The notes under the pieces: model-generated | What the model saw: only the letters and a program-made list of their open reading frames with translations | Told to the model about the DNA's origin: nothing | The model's database searches: none | Made by a program: the position numbers and the translations under genes | Assembly (NCBI RefSeq): GCF_907165205.1 | Contig: NC_058192.1 | Coordinates: 17,918,001-17,982,000, forward strand | Direction of reading: 5' to 3' | DNA length: 64,000 bases | Source: Coccinella septempunctata | Taxonomy: Eukaryota; Arthropoda; Insecta; Coleoptera; Coccinellidae | In this document: positions 38,401 to 52,100 of the stretch, piece after piece | Numbering within the stretch: position 1 is the first letter of the stretch | Layout: every line of letters starts with the position of its first letter

Positions 38401-39505
38401 ATGAATGAAACAAGGGATTCTCCTTTGCATGCATTATTATTTCAATTCTTATTACAGGTAGTTAGAGCCGATCTAAGGGAGTTGCAGCAGTTAGATTTAG
38501 GGGGAGCTCCATATGGTTACACTCCTTTCTGCGATTCTAGAAAGGAGATGGATGGTTTCCGATTTTGGAGACAGGGTTATTGGAGGAACCATCTTCAAGG
38601 CAGAAGATATCACATTTCTGCTCTTTATGTTGTTGATCTCAAAAGGTTCCGTAGAATAGCTGCTGGAGACAGGCTTAGAGGCCAGTATCAAGCACTGAGT
38701 CAAGATCCGAACAGTTTATCCAACTTGGATCAAGACTTACCTAATAACATGATTCATCAGGTGGCTATCAAGTCCCTACCTCAAGAATGGTTGTGGTGTG
38801 AAACTTGGTGTGATGATAATTCGAAGAAAACAGCTAAGACCATCGATTTGGTAAGTTTTGATGATTCATTTTATATAGGTTATGTGCTATGTGTTACCAG
38901 AGGCATATATGGAAGAGAATAAAGAGACTGTGATCCCCAACTTTTTTCTTCGATTGAAGGAAATTTATGTGATACTTTCATCTAACCTCATTAACATGTT
39001 AAATTTCTCTAAGGCTTATAAAAAGCAAAATTTGACAAGATGTATCACTCTACTATTTTGATGAAGCTAGTTTCTTTGACCTTGAGTGGTTCGCATCTCG
39101 CAGTGGGCGGGGATTAGAGAAAAATACTTGAAATATGAATCTGTACATGGGCAGGAACACCTAGGTCGTTGGTTCTTTGCAACGTTGTTTCAATAAAGAT
39201 TATTACTAATGAGAATGAGTGTTTAGGAACATAAATATGAAGTAATCATTTTGCAGTGTAATAATCCTTTGACAAAAGAAGCCAAATTGTCAGCTGCAGT
39301 CAGGATAGTTCCAGAATGGCAAAATTATGATAATGAAGTAAGGCAGCTTCAAAAGAAAATCGATTCTGGGGTACTGGATGAGGATCCTGCAGCGGAAAAT
39401 GAAAAGAGTAGGTTGAATGAAAGACGTCAATGCATGCGAACCTTACTGACTAATTTTTATTTTACAGATATACCTGACAGTACAGATGTACATACAGAAT
39501 TGTAG
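32408..39505 (+). CDS. Uggt: UDP-glucose:glycoprotein glucosyltransferase
   Basis: Nineteen exons join in frame to 1533 residues: 32408-32630, 32690-32919, 32972-33163, 33279-33448, 33565-33760, 33827-34261, 34492-34713, 34798-35153, 35243-35495, 35771-35962, 36017-36263, 36318-36603, 37201-37410, 37465-37689, 37742-37909, 37972-38143, 38215-38397, 38458-38850 and 39257-39505. Insect UGGTs are about this long. The enzyme re-glucosylates misfolded N-glycoproteins in the ER lumen so they re-enter the calnexin/calreticulin cycle. A signal peptide covers about residues 1-20. The folding-sensor region follows, with LFINGMFFDVDVMDVYG and FAIDIRD motifs. The GT24 catalytic domain has KYKWPRWLHQQ-type sequence (here QYKWPRWLHQQTEKQR), the DAD metal-binding motif at about 1317-1319 and LSNLDQDLPNNM. 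It ends in HTEL, a KDEL-like ER-retrieval signal. An acceptor ends one base before the ATG, so a 5' untranslated exon is likely. Introns 7 and 17 are stop-free and in frame but must be removed to match the family. Confidence 0.97.
35594..35697. repeat. Degenerate TACCC/CTACC-rich simple repeat
   Basis: UGGT intron 9 contains about 100 bp of irregular pyrimidine-rich pentamer-like repeats (TACCCTACC, CTCTACC and variants). One strand is almost purine-free apart from A. It ends about 75 bp before the next exon. Confidence 0.7.
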
Positions 39506-40109
39506 GGATGTCAAATTGATTTATATACAAATTTTTCGATTAAAAAGTCACTATTTACATAGCTGTTTTTACTTTCAAGCAAGTTACAACTTTGGAAATT
39601 TCATTTGAAAACAGTAAAGTTTGAGATGTCATGTAAATTTTTATTTCTTTCATTTTGTATTCGATATTCTGGCTCAAGGTTAATAGTTATTTTATTAATT
39701 GATACCCGTGTTTGGGATTGCTCATACGTTATTAACTTCTTAACAAAATGTTATGAAAATGGCAGGTATGCTTGCATAAAATGTTGGTAAATTTTATTAT
39801 GAAATTTTTTCTATATGAGTCTGAACTCTTGGATGGGCATGACAGAAAAAATGAAGAGCAATAAAAAGACAGAACTTGAGCATACTAGTGTTATAGGTGT
39901 TGATATAAAACAAAATCTATATTACAGATCGAGAAGCATTAAGTTTGTGGTGTTGACCCCTAATTCTCTCAGATAAGTATAAATATTCTTAATTTTGTAC
40001 CTGGAATATGTAATTTTTTCCTACTACATGATTTTTCTCTTCGGAATAAATAAGCAATATATTATTTTTTTCCAATAAATACTCTGCATTCTTGGTGACT
40101 ACCAATAAT
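39506..40109. other. Convergent 3' region between UGGT and Wnt11
   Basis: Plus-strand signals ATTAAA (39539) and AATAAA (39860, 40045, 40074) could end UGGT. The minus-strand AATAAA at 39798-39793 could end Wnt11. If the distal signals are used, the two 3' untranslated regions overlap. Confidence 0.4.
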
Positions 40110-43100
40110 TCAGCTACACTCATATCTCAAACTGGTGGTCTTACAAACTTTACATTTGACATAGCAGCAGTAGTAATATTTACAATGGCATCGTTCGATC
40201 TTCTCTTCGACTACAGTTCTGTATCCTCTACCGCAACATAACAAACGGCAGCTGTCAGGTCCTTTGGACGTTACATTGCACTGCCTGCAAATTGAAAAGA
40301 AAACGTTATCTGGTTTCAACAAAAGCTGCATGTGTTATTTGGAAATACAGTGCGAGTCTCTAACTTGGAATGAATTCAGTAAATCAAACACAGTTGATTT
40401 GTTTCCGAGTCTCTGACAAGGGTGGCCCTAGGTTGAATTCTATGGGGTCGGGGTCATTATAGAATTTTAAATTAAAATTTTAAGTAACAGCCTCTGTAAG
40501 TATCTCGAATTCGAAGTATTTGCAGTCCCATATTTATATAATTTGTTTTTCAAAATCGTACTTCTTTTCATATCATTATTATATTATTTTTGTTATTTTT
40601 TTCATAAATAAAATTTAAAAAGTCGAATTGGTTGTTGTGCTCTGAGGAGGGTAATTACCCCCTCTACCTCCCTCGTAGGACCGCTCTTGGTCACTGATTT
40701 GTTGTAAATATGCTGGGAGAGGTCGATCAGTATTTTAAATTGCGCTCTTTCTGATTTAAGAAAATGTTACATACAGCGTGTCCCAAATTTATTGAGATAT
40801 GCGACCTCATCGATAATTTTTTTAATCGGCAATCCTAACTTTTTTATGACCATTCTCAAAGGGTTGATCAAGTTACATATGCGTATCAAATTCTTATTCA
40901 AGAGATATTCGTTTATCTTTTTTTGTCAAACCATTGAGTATCATGGTTTTTACTCAATGGTCAAACGAAATAGTTGAGTAGATAATATTGGCCGACTTAT
41001 CAACTGATGTCGTTCCTTACGACAAACTGATATATATCCTCGCTATTGTTCGCTCATTGTATTATCCTGATTCTCTATAGTTACCGAAGTACCCCTCAGA
41101 AGCTCTGTGAGCTTGTACGGAGAACCAGTTGCGTTCTGTGTAGGCTTTGTGTCCTTACGCCACCTTAGGCACAGCACTGTTAATTTTAACCCAACAGTGA
41201 ATGATGGCCAGTACCAGTAGAAAGTTTCTTATCTAGCCCAGGATCGAAATCCAGTACCTTGCGGTATACCATTATTGAATGAGGTTGAATACTCATGCAA
41301 AGAGTGGTATACTAAGCCGACGCTTTAACGCACAAGCCACGGACGCTATCGATGCGATGCTACTCTTCTTACTTCTTTTTATTTAACTTTTTTGTTTGAC
41401 AAAAAATGATAAGAAATACCTCTTGTCAATTCATTTTTAAACTGCTTGAATTATGTCTGCCTCTCCGTGAACAACTCTTTTACAGATAACAGATAGATAT
41501 ATAAATAGATATCGAGATCGATAGTATGATTTTAACGCCGATAAGACTATGGAGGTCAACAGGACAATCACTGCTATTGCAGTGAAGAAATATACGCAGA
41601 TACCTACTTTTGACTACCCCTATACATTTGATCAGATCCATTCGACTGATTGAAGACAGTTGAAAAGGTTTTCAGAGAATTTTCTGAGATTGTAGATGAC
41701 GTGCAGTTCCGAATACTTTTCAGCACGACCTGGTACATTCTCTGTAATCTGTGCTGGTACATTCCTGGTTTCTAATTACTGATAATTCAGGCCTGTGACC
41801 GCCGAAAATTCGTAAGATTTTAGCGATGCCTGTAAGACTGGCTCTAAAAGAAACTAATTGGTGGATAATTGCGCCAGAATGTGCAAGCCAAAATCTCGAG
41901 GGGCAATTATAACTTTTTGTTATTGGTGTTCGGCAGGATTCACTCTGATTTAAATGTTCTTTCAAAGGTTTATGGGTATATCCACGAATGCAATAGAACA
42001 AATACTTGTCCTTGACTAGAAACTTTTTAATTAATTATCTGTCGGTCTTCTTCTTTGCTATGCGATATTCCATTTCTTCGATCAAATCGAAAGTTATCTG
42101 GTATGCTCGAATTCCATATCTACATAATACATAAGAATAAGAATGGATGTAGATAGCATGAAATTGGAATACTATAATACATAGGTAATGGAAAAATTGC
42201 TTATGTTGGATTATCGTCGTTAGAAAAATACATTTTGCAATACCATATACCCATAAAAAGTATCTTCCTATTTTGAATACTTAGAATAGAAAATACATTT
42301 CGAGAAAGAGTATTCACAATGCAAAATTAAATTACATATTTTGCATTTAAATATAGAATGCTATATAGAGATCTTAAAAATAAAGAATGGAAAACCTATA
42401 TTTTCATATGAAACTTTCGGTAAAAAAATTGGTAAACATAAGCAATTTTTTCTTAAATTCCAAAATTTTCTCTAATAACGATGATTTTTTAACACCTACA
42501 CGTGTGTTTCGCTTTCTTAGGTATAGTTTATTGCATTCCATTACCTTCACCATTGAGTATTAACTCAATACTTAAAGCCATTACCCAGCTAAACCTAAAC
42601 GAGCTATATTTTGGCATAGCCAAACACTTGTAGTGGTAAAAACCTCATCGTCAGTAAAAATTTTGTAATTTAATTTTATTATAGAGGCCCCTATCAATGC
42701 AGCAATGCTCTTATCCTACGATGGTTTAGGCATCATTTCGCAAGGACAAAAAATCATTTCAACGAGAATAATTTGTATTCATATGTAGGCGGGCAAATTG
42801 TTCTCAATGTACAAAAGACAACCAAGAACACATTAATCTTATTGTGCCGTTGCATTCAAGATATAATCAAGGTAGGACAATTGTTGAGCGATATAAAATT
42901 ATACTCTTATAATATATAGGAAATATGTAACAATAGTGCATATGTTGAACTAATTTATTGGAATGAAGGATGGATGCGCATTATTTTCTCATCCATATAA
43001 ACATGAAGTAATAATTGATTGAATTGTTCTGATTGAATTTTCTGCATCCTTGTCTTGCTATATACCTACCTTTTATTGTTCATAATGACAACCTTTAGCC

Positions 43101-46100
43101 GGTACCTCATAAGTTATGCCCCAGGGAAGAAAAGTGCTAGCGAAGTATATAAATAAACATTATATGCCGGAATTTTCAATGGGCGCTGTGATTTTAATTT
43201 ATAAAAATCCTAAGCTCGCAAAATTTGAACGTGCATTTATTAGGTATATTATAATATAATATATGTATTATATATTAAAACGCAATCATTATTTTTGAGA
43301 AATTCAAAATTTTGTCAGTTTACACTGTTTTCAGTAACAGTACATACAAAAGCGATCGAGATGTAGTGTCTCTCTCCCTGGAAAACTACTCTAAACTCCA
43401 ACTGACTGAACATCAAGAAAATGATGACTTAAAAACCTTCAGTATCTAACGAATTCGGTATTACCAAGTAGAAAAAATTGAACACTTACCTTCCAACTGT
43501 CCCCAAACTTCCTAGTTTGTCATCTCTAGTACAATAATCAGGTGATTTGGAGAGATAAATTAATTGATTGGTTCCTGGATGCTTATATCCTTCTTCAACA
43601 TCATCAGGCAATACATCCTTAACAACTTCTTTGGCATTTGAGTACCTCTGCAGCAGCTTCCTCCCTATCTCCACCATAGAGGGCAAAGCTCTCCAGCAGG
43701 TCTTTATGTTGCAAGAACCAGACACACCATGGCACTTACACTGAGTCGTCATACTCTCAGAGATCACCCTCCTGCCCACCCTGTTATTGTGGAGATTTAT
43801 CAAGGCCATCTGAGTTTTCAGCAATGAATATTTCCTTTGCTCTTCTCCTTCGAAACTGTTGTCTCTCTTTTTCAATTTCTCTCTAGTTTTTTTAGCCACG
43901 TATTTTTCAGCGTTGTCTATAAACCGTTTGGCGAAGGATGCGCCCCATTTGAGGTTGTCCCCACATCCGCCCCACTGGAAGTTTTCGTTGGGGGTTTCTG
44001 TGGGTTTAACTGCACATGTACAGTGGTAAAGGGCGCCACTGGAACATGCCCTTGCCATTGCATAGGTCAGACTCGCTGAGCTCAGGGAGTAAACAAAGGC
44101 TTGCTCTCTCGTTGCTGGAACAATTCATAGTTTGATTTCAATATGATACTCAATGAAAATATGGAATATTATGATACAAGTACAAGTGTATAAGTGAGCC
44201 TTCAAAGCACTCGAAACGGGGTTGAAACATCAACACTCTTCATATGATTGCTAACTTAAAGTTAGCCCAAAATTATAGCAAAAAAATCCAGGAATTTGTT
44301 TGTATTATAATATATGAAAAGTTGCTGATTGGATTGATTATATCTCCAAGAATTATAAATCTCATCCTATATGTATCTATATAGTGGGTACACCATTGAT
44401 AATAGACCATTCGTTTTGCATATTCGGAAGCCAAAATTTATTGAAACTAATTTCTGAATAGATATAATAAAATAGAATTGTTTTTTTTTACTGTATCCAT
44501 GGTATATAACTTCTTACCTCTGTTTTCCCCTCAACCCTATTGAGAATTTCCTGATTTTGGCCAAACGGCTTTCCGCAGCTATGTAAAAACCCCTCGTTGC
44601 CATCGCAAAGATAAGATCCTGACAAGGCATACGAATTGTTCAATTGTAGGCAGTTACACCGGAATAAGGCTCGATATATTCCTTCGTAAATGTTCTAGGG
44701 ATTTTAATTTTAGCCGAGGTCCGAACGGAGGTAATGTTCTGACGAGGCAGATTCGTAGAACAATTCTAGAGTGTGTGTTCGACGTTCATCCAGAGACTAA
44801 TTTCAAAGATATTCAGAGAAATTTGTCACTATTCAACAGGCTCGGATCTAAGGAGGGGCAAACCGAAGCATCTGTCTTGGGTGCCAGCTTCTCGGGGCGC
44901 CAAAAAAATAATATGACATGGGTTTGAAGAACAAATTCTTCAGGAAGATGCCTAGCATTAACCACACATTAGTTTTTTAATTAGGTATCAACCTCATTTG
45001 ATTTTGAAATTGACATCAGTTTGTAGTATTTGAACACAATCGGCAAGGGTTCATTCCGAAATGCAAAAGTTTGGATAATATATAATAAATAATAGGCACA
45101 TGTAGGTAGTGAGAAGTTGAAAGGGATAGCTTGAAGAAACACGACTCCATAAAATTTGATTTTCAACTTAGGTAGCTGAACTTTTTGGACTTCAAGAAGT
45201 GCAAAAATGTTCGCTAAGACCTGTCCACTGCTCACAAATTGAAGAGACGAATTCGAGAGAAAGCTGATTGTTTGCATTTGAATCGAATTAGCAGTATTTC
45301 TGTACATAGCATGTGGAGTAGCAACACACACACATAAATATGGTCCTCATGGAACATAATTGCGCAATTGCAAAAATGCAAGAAACTCATTCCTTATAGT
45401 TGAATGATATTTTTTTTGCGGTATATGTATGTGCTATAATGGGCTATTGCATATCATATTCTGGTGTTGTGTAATATCAATTGTGGATTAATTGTCACAG
45501 ACTCACAATGCGTTCAAAAGCCCCCAACTACTCCAACTACTAATTGCTGAGCTAACCGTCTCCGGTTCTGCAAAGTTTAGTTAATGGAGCCTGGACACGG
45601 TATTGTAGTAGTAGAAGTGCTGCATATACTCAGGGGGTGGAAGAGCAAGAGCTATAACCGTCGCACAAGATCCGGTAATACGAATAACTGCACGACGAAA
45701 TCTCTTCTTCGCAATACAATAATGACAAATTTTTTCATAATGGGCATCACAATCTTCTTGTTCGAACATTCCAACAATCGTCGTAAAAATGGGATGAAAT
45801 GGGGAAACATCATAGCACTTTTTAACATAACTAACATAAGCACTTTCAAGAAACTACCTCGATTTTCTACATTTTTTTTCACCCTCAATTGCACGATACA
45901 ACAATTATGATTCTCTCGAAAGTGACCTGATGCATCTAATCAGATGAACTTGGTACTGAACCATTCATTGTCCAGCCATATGTTTACGTTTTTTTCATTT
46001 TTGCGATGCGGAGTCACCTTTCGCAGTCCCGTACTTGCAACCATTTTTGGTTCCGAAAATATCTCAATTCAGATCCCTCTACGAAGAATAATGGAGAATT

Positions 46101-49100
46101 TTATTTTAAAAACGCAGACACGAATCAAGTCTGGAAAAGCGGAAAACCCAGTCCCTCCTCCCCCCTTAACTTTGCCAGAAATTATTCAAGGGACAGCCGC
46201 CCCCTTCACGAACACGAGAAAAATCTTGAATTACAACAATAATTTTCTTTTAGTATCCAATGCTAGTCACGATTCTGCGATCCAATTTTCAATTTTCCAT
46301 CCGACATACGTATAATGGGGAAGAATAGCTGTAGTTCTTTTGCACAACAGCCCGCGCTCGGATTTTCTCATCCTCCTTGTTCCATTATTGACTTTTCTTT
46401 ATACTTCATCAAATAAGGATCGTGGGCTGAATGCGGAATGCATATTTCTGATTTTCGCACGCAATTCATCATGTGGACTATTGAGGACGACTCCAGGACG
46501 GAAATTGGAATCGGCTTTCCAATTGAGGATAACCTTTTCACCATACTGTCCTCGTTTTTTTAAAGTTGAACATGAGGGGAGTATTCTATTTCCGAAATCC
46601 CAAAAGCTACCCTCCGAATAGATCGAGTTAAACTTCTCTCTACTTTAGTGATAAACTGAGTGTACGTCATGGTTTTCAATAAAATTCATAGGAATTAACA
46701 ATGATAAACAATAAATAAGTGAATTTTAGAAAATTCTGGATTTTTTAGCCCTAGACTTCTAGCATTCCTAGAGAAACCTCGGTCTGAGTTTATCTCATAA
46801 TCATGGGATGAGGGATGAGTTATAAGGATAATAATTTGCCCTTTTTATTCAACGGATATGCCCACCCTTTGGGTTTGGTTTGGTAACACGGTAACGAAGC
46901 TGGCGTTCATTAGTTCATCCCCCTCACTTCGAATTGGTTTCACATTCGACTTATAGGTGACTGGTATCCAAACTCCATATACTATAAGAGTCTCTTCTCT
47001 TATTTTGATTTTATTATTATTATTATATTAGTAGATCTCGATGGCTCACATATTCATCATCTTTACAATTCCTATCTCGCGTAAAGGCGGTAGGTATTAC
47101 TTAGGTAATAGCAAGTGGGGATAATATGCATTAATTATATGACAGTTGGACCAAACTAGCCCTGAACCTTGACACATGCAAATGGCGTAGTTATATAGTC
47201 AATATTTTCGGGGAACGAGATGCTTACCCCATTTAAAAAAGTTTTTATTTTTCTATTTTCTAGCGAACTTTTAATACACTGCGCAAAAAAATTAACGCAC
47301 ATTCTGAAAATCTCAATTTTAATGAAAGTTAACTCTACATTGACTTTATAAGTGATTTTTCATGTTCTCTCGGGAAGGTTTTGAACGAAATAAGACACAT
47401 TAAATGAAAGAAAAATTCAGGATTTCACCGAATCTTATGTGAAAGAAGAGAAATGAACAATTTTCAAAATATTGAAATGCGGATAAGTGATTTAATACTT
47501 GGTATTTCCACCCCTTGCGTTAATTACAGCTCGGCAACGACGGTTCATACTCAAAATGAGTGATCTTAAAATGTTCTGATCTAATCCTTCCCAGATTTCT
47601 CCGAGTTAGATTCCTAAGTCATTAAGAGTAGCTGAATGATTTTCTGAACTTCTCAGCCTTCTATTGAGGTTGTCCCAAACCTGCTCAATCGGATTGAGAT
47701 CTGGACTTCTTGCTGGCCATTCCATTCGAGAGACTTCAACCTCTTCAAAGTACTCCTGAACGATGCGCGCACGATGGGGTCTGGCATTATCGTCCATAAA
47801 AATGAACTTTTCACCAATGTATGGGGCAAATGGCACTACATGCTCTTCAAGAATGATCCTTATATACTTATCAGCATTCAAAGCTCCATTATCAGGTCAC
47901 TGACACTAGGTCTGTGCGAGCAGTCAAAGATATTTCACCACATACCATAATCGATCCTCCCCCGAAACCAGTAGTATTCAGGAAATTGCACTGAGCATAT
48001 ATTTCATGTGGACGTCTGTATACAAGGGAACGTCGATCACAATGGTAGAGGCAGAATCTAGACTCATCTGTGAAGAGAACTCTTTCCCAATCGGCCTCTT
48101 CCTAATGGATATGCTCTCTCGCAAAATCCAAACGCGCCCTTCGATGGGCTGGGGTAAGAGCTGGGCTTCTTGCCGCGACACGAGGCCTTAAATCATATCC
48201 TCTGAGGGGATTTCTTATTGTCTGAGTGCTAATTTGCACCTCATGAGTTTGCTCAAGCTGAATTTGAACGAGGCGAGCGGTTGCAAACCGTTGTCTCAAC
48301 GAAGAAACTCTCAAGTAACGTTCTTGAATGGCAGTTGTTACCCGTGGTCGACCCTGTCCTGGTCTTCGGACATTCATACCTGTCTCCCTGAATCGCTGCA
48401 ACATTCTGGACACACTTGTATGGGAAACTCCAAACCTTTCTGCAATTCTTGTGTATGTCCACCCTTCTTCTCGCAAAACTACCGCTTGGGCACATTCCTC
48501 TTGGGTCAAATTGCGTGTTTAGCGTTGCATAGCGATCGAGTGTAGAAAATCAAACGAAAGAAAAACTATTGATCACTAGAATTGATCGAGAACAACTGAT
48601 TTTAGAATGGAGCCAATACATTCAAAATCTGATAATATCATCTTTTTTTATTCCTGCTGGGAAAAAACATCTGTATTGAAGAAAACCGTTGAAAGTGGAT
48701 AACATATGCATGCATAACGCGGATCGGTCACCGAATGCGAAGTTGCGCGAAGCTGAGCATTTTCAGTATTAATACAATCGACAAGCTACGAATCGAGTGA
48801 CGTAGCTCATCATTTAGCATTGAAAACTCTCAGCTTCGCTCAACCTCGCATTCGGTGGCCGATCTCCCTAATTCTGATAAAAATAATTATATCATTGAGA
48901 ACACCTTCAGTTGTAGAATAAATTTGAGATTTCCATAATGTGCGTTAATTTTTTTGCGCAGTGTATTTAGGCTGAAACTTCCGATTCAACGTCAGATCAT
49001 TCTCCATTTATTCTATTGAATGTGTAACAGTAATATTCATAAAAAATAATAATAAATTCCAAATGTCCTGAAGAAACTTGAGTTACAAGTTACAGTATAA

Positions 49101-52100
49101 TACCACTTTTTATTATGTAGTTACAAATTTTCAAGGAAATCTTAATTATTTGATCGAACATATCTTTCCTAACTCTTTTACAAAGATTTTGTCCTATGGA
49201 TTAAAGAAAACATTTGGAGGATTCCCTTTTCATTCCATACCGGCGGAATCTCATTGAAACTTCCGCGCCAACTTCGCACGTTAATGTGCTCTAACAACGT
49301 CCTCTCGTACAAGAAACACAACAACAAATTGAATATTTAGGAGCTCGAAGTTGACTCAGTGTAGTGCTCGGACTACGTGATTTTCACGAAATAGAGCCAA
49401 TAATGTCTTTGTCAGTGACAGCAGCCCCTGAAAAATTAACAGTCTCCTTGTTGGCTTCCAACTCAGGACTGCATATGAAATTGCAAGTCTTGGATAGCAG
49501 GAGCAGCTGTAATTTTCCTCTGGTTATATTTCAGACGAAGATATTTCGTATTTTCGTTTCGGCTAAGTACAAGAAGTATCTACATCAATTTAAAAGAAAA
49601 TATTATAATGTTAATCCCTTTATAGGCTTATGGATACGGCTCTTTTCAATTTGTTTTAACTTCGAAATTGTTCGAAACAGTTCATATTTGAAAAATTGTA
49701 TTTTGAAAAGTTCTTTATCCCTTGCCTTCAATAATTTTGGTTCTTTTTTAAGGTGTAAAAAAGAATTATCACCTTACATTATGGGACTATCACGTAGGTA
49801 ATGTTTGACTCATTGACCTAACGAATACTTTTATATATAAGTTAAATGTGGATTTTATTTGCTTTGATTCGATATTGGTAGATGAACAGAAAATTTAGGA
49901 ATTTAATCATTTTGCCATTCTTACCTCTGGTCAAGTCGGGCATCAAATATGGTGCTCTAGTTATCGAAGAGCAGTTCCATCGTCTGTCTGCAAAGATTTT
50001 CTGGCAAGTATCTGCGGCTATGGTAGCAGCCATCTGCACGTGTGGCATGGTTTCCATCCAGGACCTGCACAATTTCGCCTGGATCTTGATAAACCCGTAC
50101 CTTCTCCTTGCAACTCCACATGGAGATCGTAGGCCTGACCGTATACCTCTTGATGGGTTGTTGTTGGCCGATGAGAGGTTCCAGTGGATGTTGGAATGTT
50201 GGAGGGATCTGAAGAAATTTCACTTTTATGTAATACCTATTAATTTCAACCCGCGGTTTCGTCCGCGTTATTATGGTTATGATGAATATTAAAAATATCA
50301 ACTGGTTTTCCCCTTAGTTAAGTAGAATTCAATTATGAAAAAATTGCAACCAAAGAATTTATTGCTGTATTGGCTTCAGGTATGTCCCAATACGAATATC
50401 CTAAGTTTTCTCCCTCGGCGGAATTGCCAATAAGTTGGGGCGGGGCGCTGAAATGTCCACCCTAAACGGGTGTTTGTGCGGTTTTTCGATCATATCTCGT
50501 GTAAGACTTGAAATTTCGGAAAAAAGCCTGATATGAATGTTGTAGAGTATAAAATTTTGCGTTAAATAAGAGCAGACGCAGGTATTTCGGACTAACCGTT
50601 TCCGTTATACAGGTTCTTAAAGTTTGACATATTTTTGAGAAAAATGAAAAATATGCGTTTTAACAGCAGTTTTGTGAAAATATCTTCTGAAATAACCTTT
50701 TAATGATGAAAGTGATCTCTATTAAAAGCTCAAGCATTAAATTCTGCGTCGGATGGCATGAAAAGCGTTTTTCACCTATTTCAAAACATTTCGAAGTTGT
50801 GTCACCTTTGAACATTCACAACCACTAAGTAGCAACTGCTTTCTGCTCTGCATCCAGATTTTTCTTCTTCTTTTCGGATTTATAACAAGAAACATGCTTT
50901 TTTTTTACAGTATCACCGCTCTTAACAAGATAATGTTTTCCATCCCTGCTCTTCCTACTGAGCACGACTTGTTTTCACAGTCGCATCCTCATCGTCTTCC
51001 TTTATTATCTCCTCACACACAAAACACTTGTCCGTCGTTTTCAATCACAATATTTCAATCACAAATAATTTTAAACAGAGGAATTATTCGGGACGTGAAA
51101 TGCACAAAGTCCGTGACCAGCAGGTTTCTAAAACGAATTGAAATGAACAGAGAAATACATACTGTACAGTACAGTACATTTGCAACAAAACTTGCCGTGT
51201 TTATTCCATAGCTTTTCGTTAAGAACCTTCCTCCAAATACCTGTGTATAACCCTTCAAAATACAAATTTTGTGATCTGGTTCGAAAAATATAATGAGCCC
51301 TAAAAAATGGGGGAATCCAAAGAAGGGACACGAACAATAAATAACAAATAATAAATATATTATATAAACTAATTTCTACAAAGTCTGTTACAGAAACAAC
51401 CCACCGTTCATACATACCTTTCATACATCTCTTTGCATTTCGCCAACCAAGGCAATAAAAATAATCATTACAAGGGTCAAGAATAAATCGAACAAATCCT
51501 CCAGAAGTACAGTGAGGGGGCCACGACTACGAAAAGGAGAGTTTGGAATCAACTCCCTAACTAACTTTATTTTTTTTAATCGATTTTATCTCTTCTATTC
51601 TATAGTCGTTAGTAGAAATTGGTAAACCATTGTGTAAAATTCGCGAGGTCTTTTTGATATTTTGTTTGGGGTGGACTAACTTTTTTAAATTTTTTTAAAT
51701 ATCACATTTAACTGAAATGACTCTAATTTTTGGGCCTTCCTGGAAAATTGAAAATTTGGTTTGTACCTAATATTTTAATTCATTTTACCTACATCAATTC
51801 TTTCAATAATTCTGTGATTAATTTCAAAAAGGAAGTATATCTTGCGGAAAATAAACCAACATAAAAATGTTATAATTTGAAAGAATGCGTGAGTAAACTT
51901 CACCACCCTGTACATTATCTGAAAGGTTCGCGATCCGAATCATAACGAATGTCATAAAGTTCGTTATGTATGTGGAATGTGCATCATAACTAATATGTGG
52001 ATATATCGTGCACAACCTCGTTCATTTGGAGAACGAAAGTAATAAATAATAAATCAGGCTAATTTGAGACAAAAGAACCGTCAGTCTGGCACCCAGAAAA

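Larger units (their letters stand above)
40348..41460 (-). mobile_element. Second, interrupted copy of the mariner-type element
   Basis: Positions 40350-40394 and 40704-40810 match the left end of the element at 2448 (GCGAGTCTCTAACTTGGAAT, TTGTAAATATGCT, ATACAGCGTGTCCC). Positions about 41380-41460 match its right interior (TACCTCTTG.CA.TTCATTT). The left end is split by a 291-bp insertion and the middle is replaced by a tRNA-like repeat. It lies in Wnt11 intron 3. Confidence 0.6.

Noticed and set aside
45584..46621. Cluster of overlapping open frames in Wnt11 intron 2.
   Set aside because: Frames on both strands overlap without any recognisable motif or consistent splice sites; likely the result of locally higher GC content.
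49957..50301. Apparent one-base frameshift in Wnt11 exon 2, because another frame reads SCKEKVR upstream of LCRSW and resembles vertebrate Wnt11.
   Set aside because: Joining the signal-peptide exon at 62501 to the acceptor at 50208 puts the whole exon in the LCRSW frame without stops and recreates GIRWLSLQ. The other frame is coincidental.
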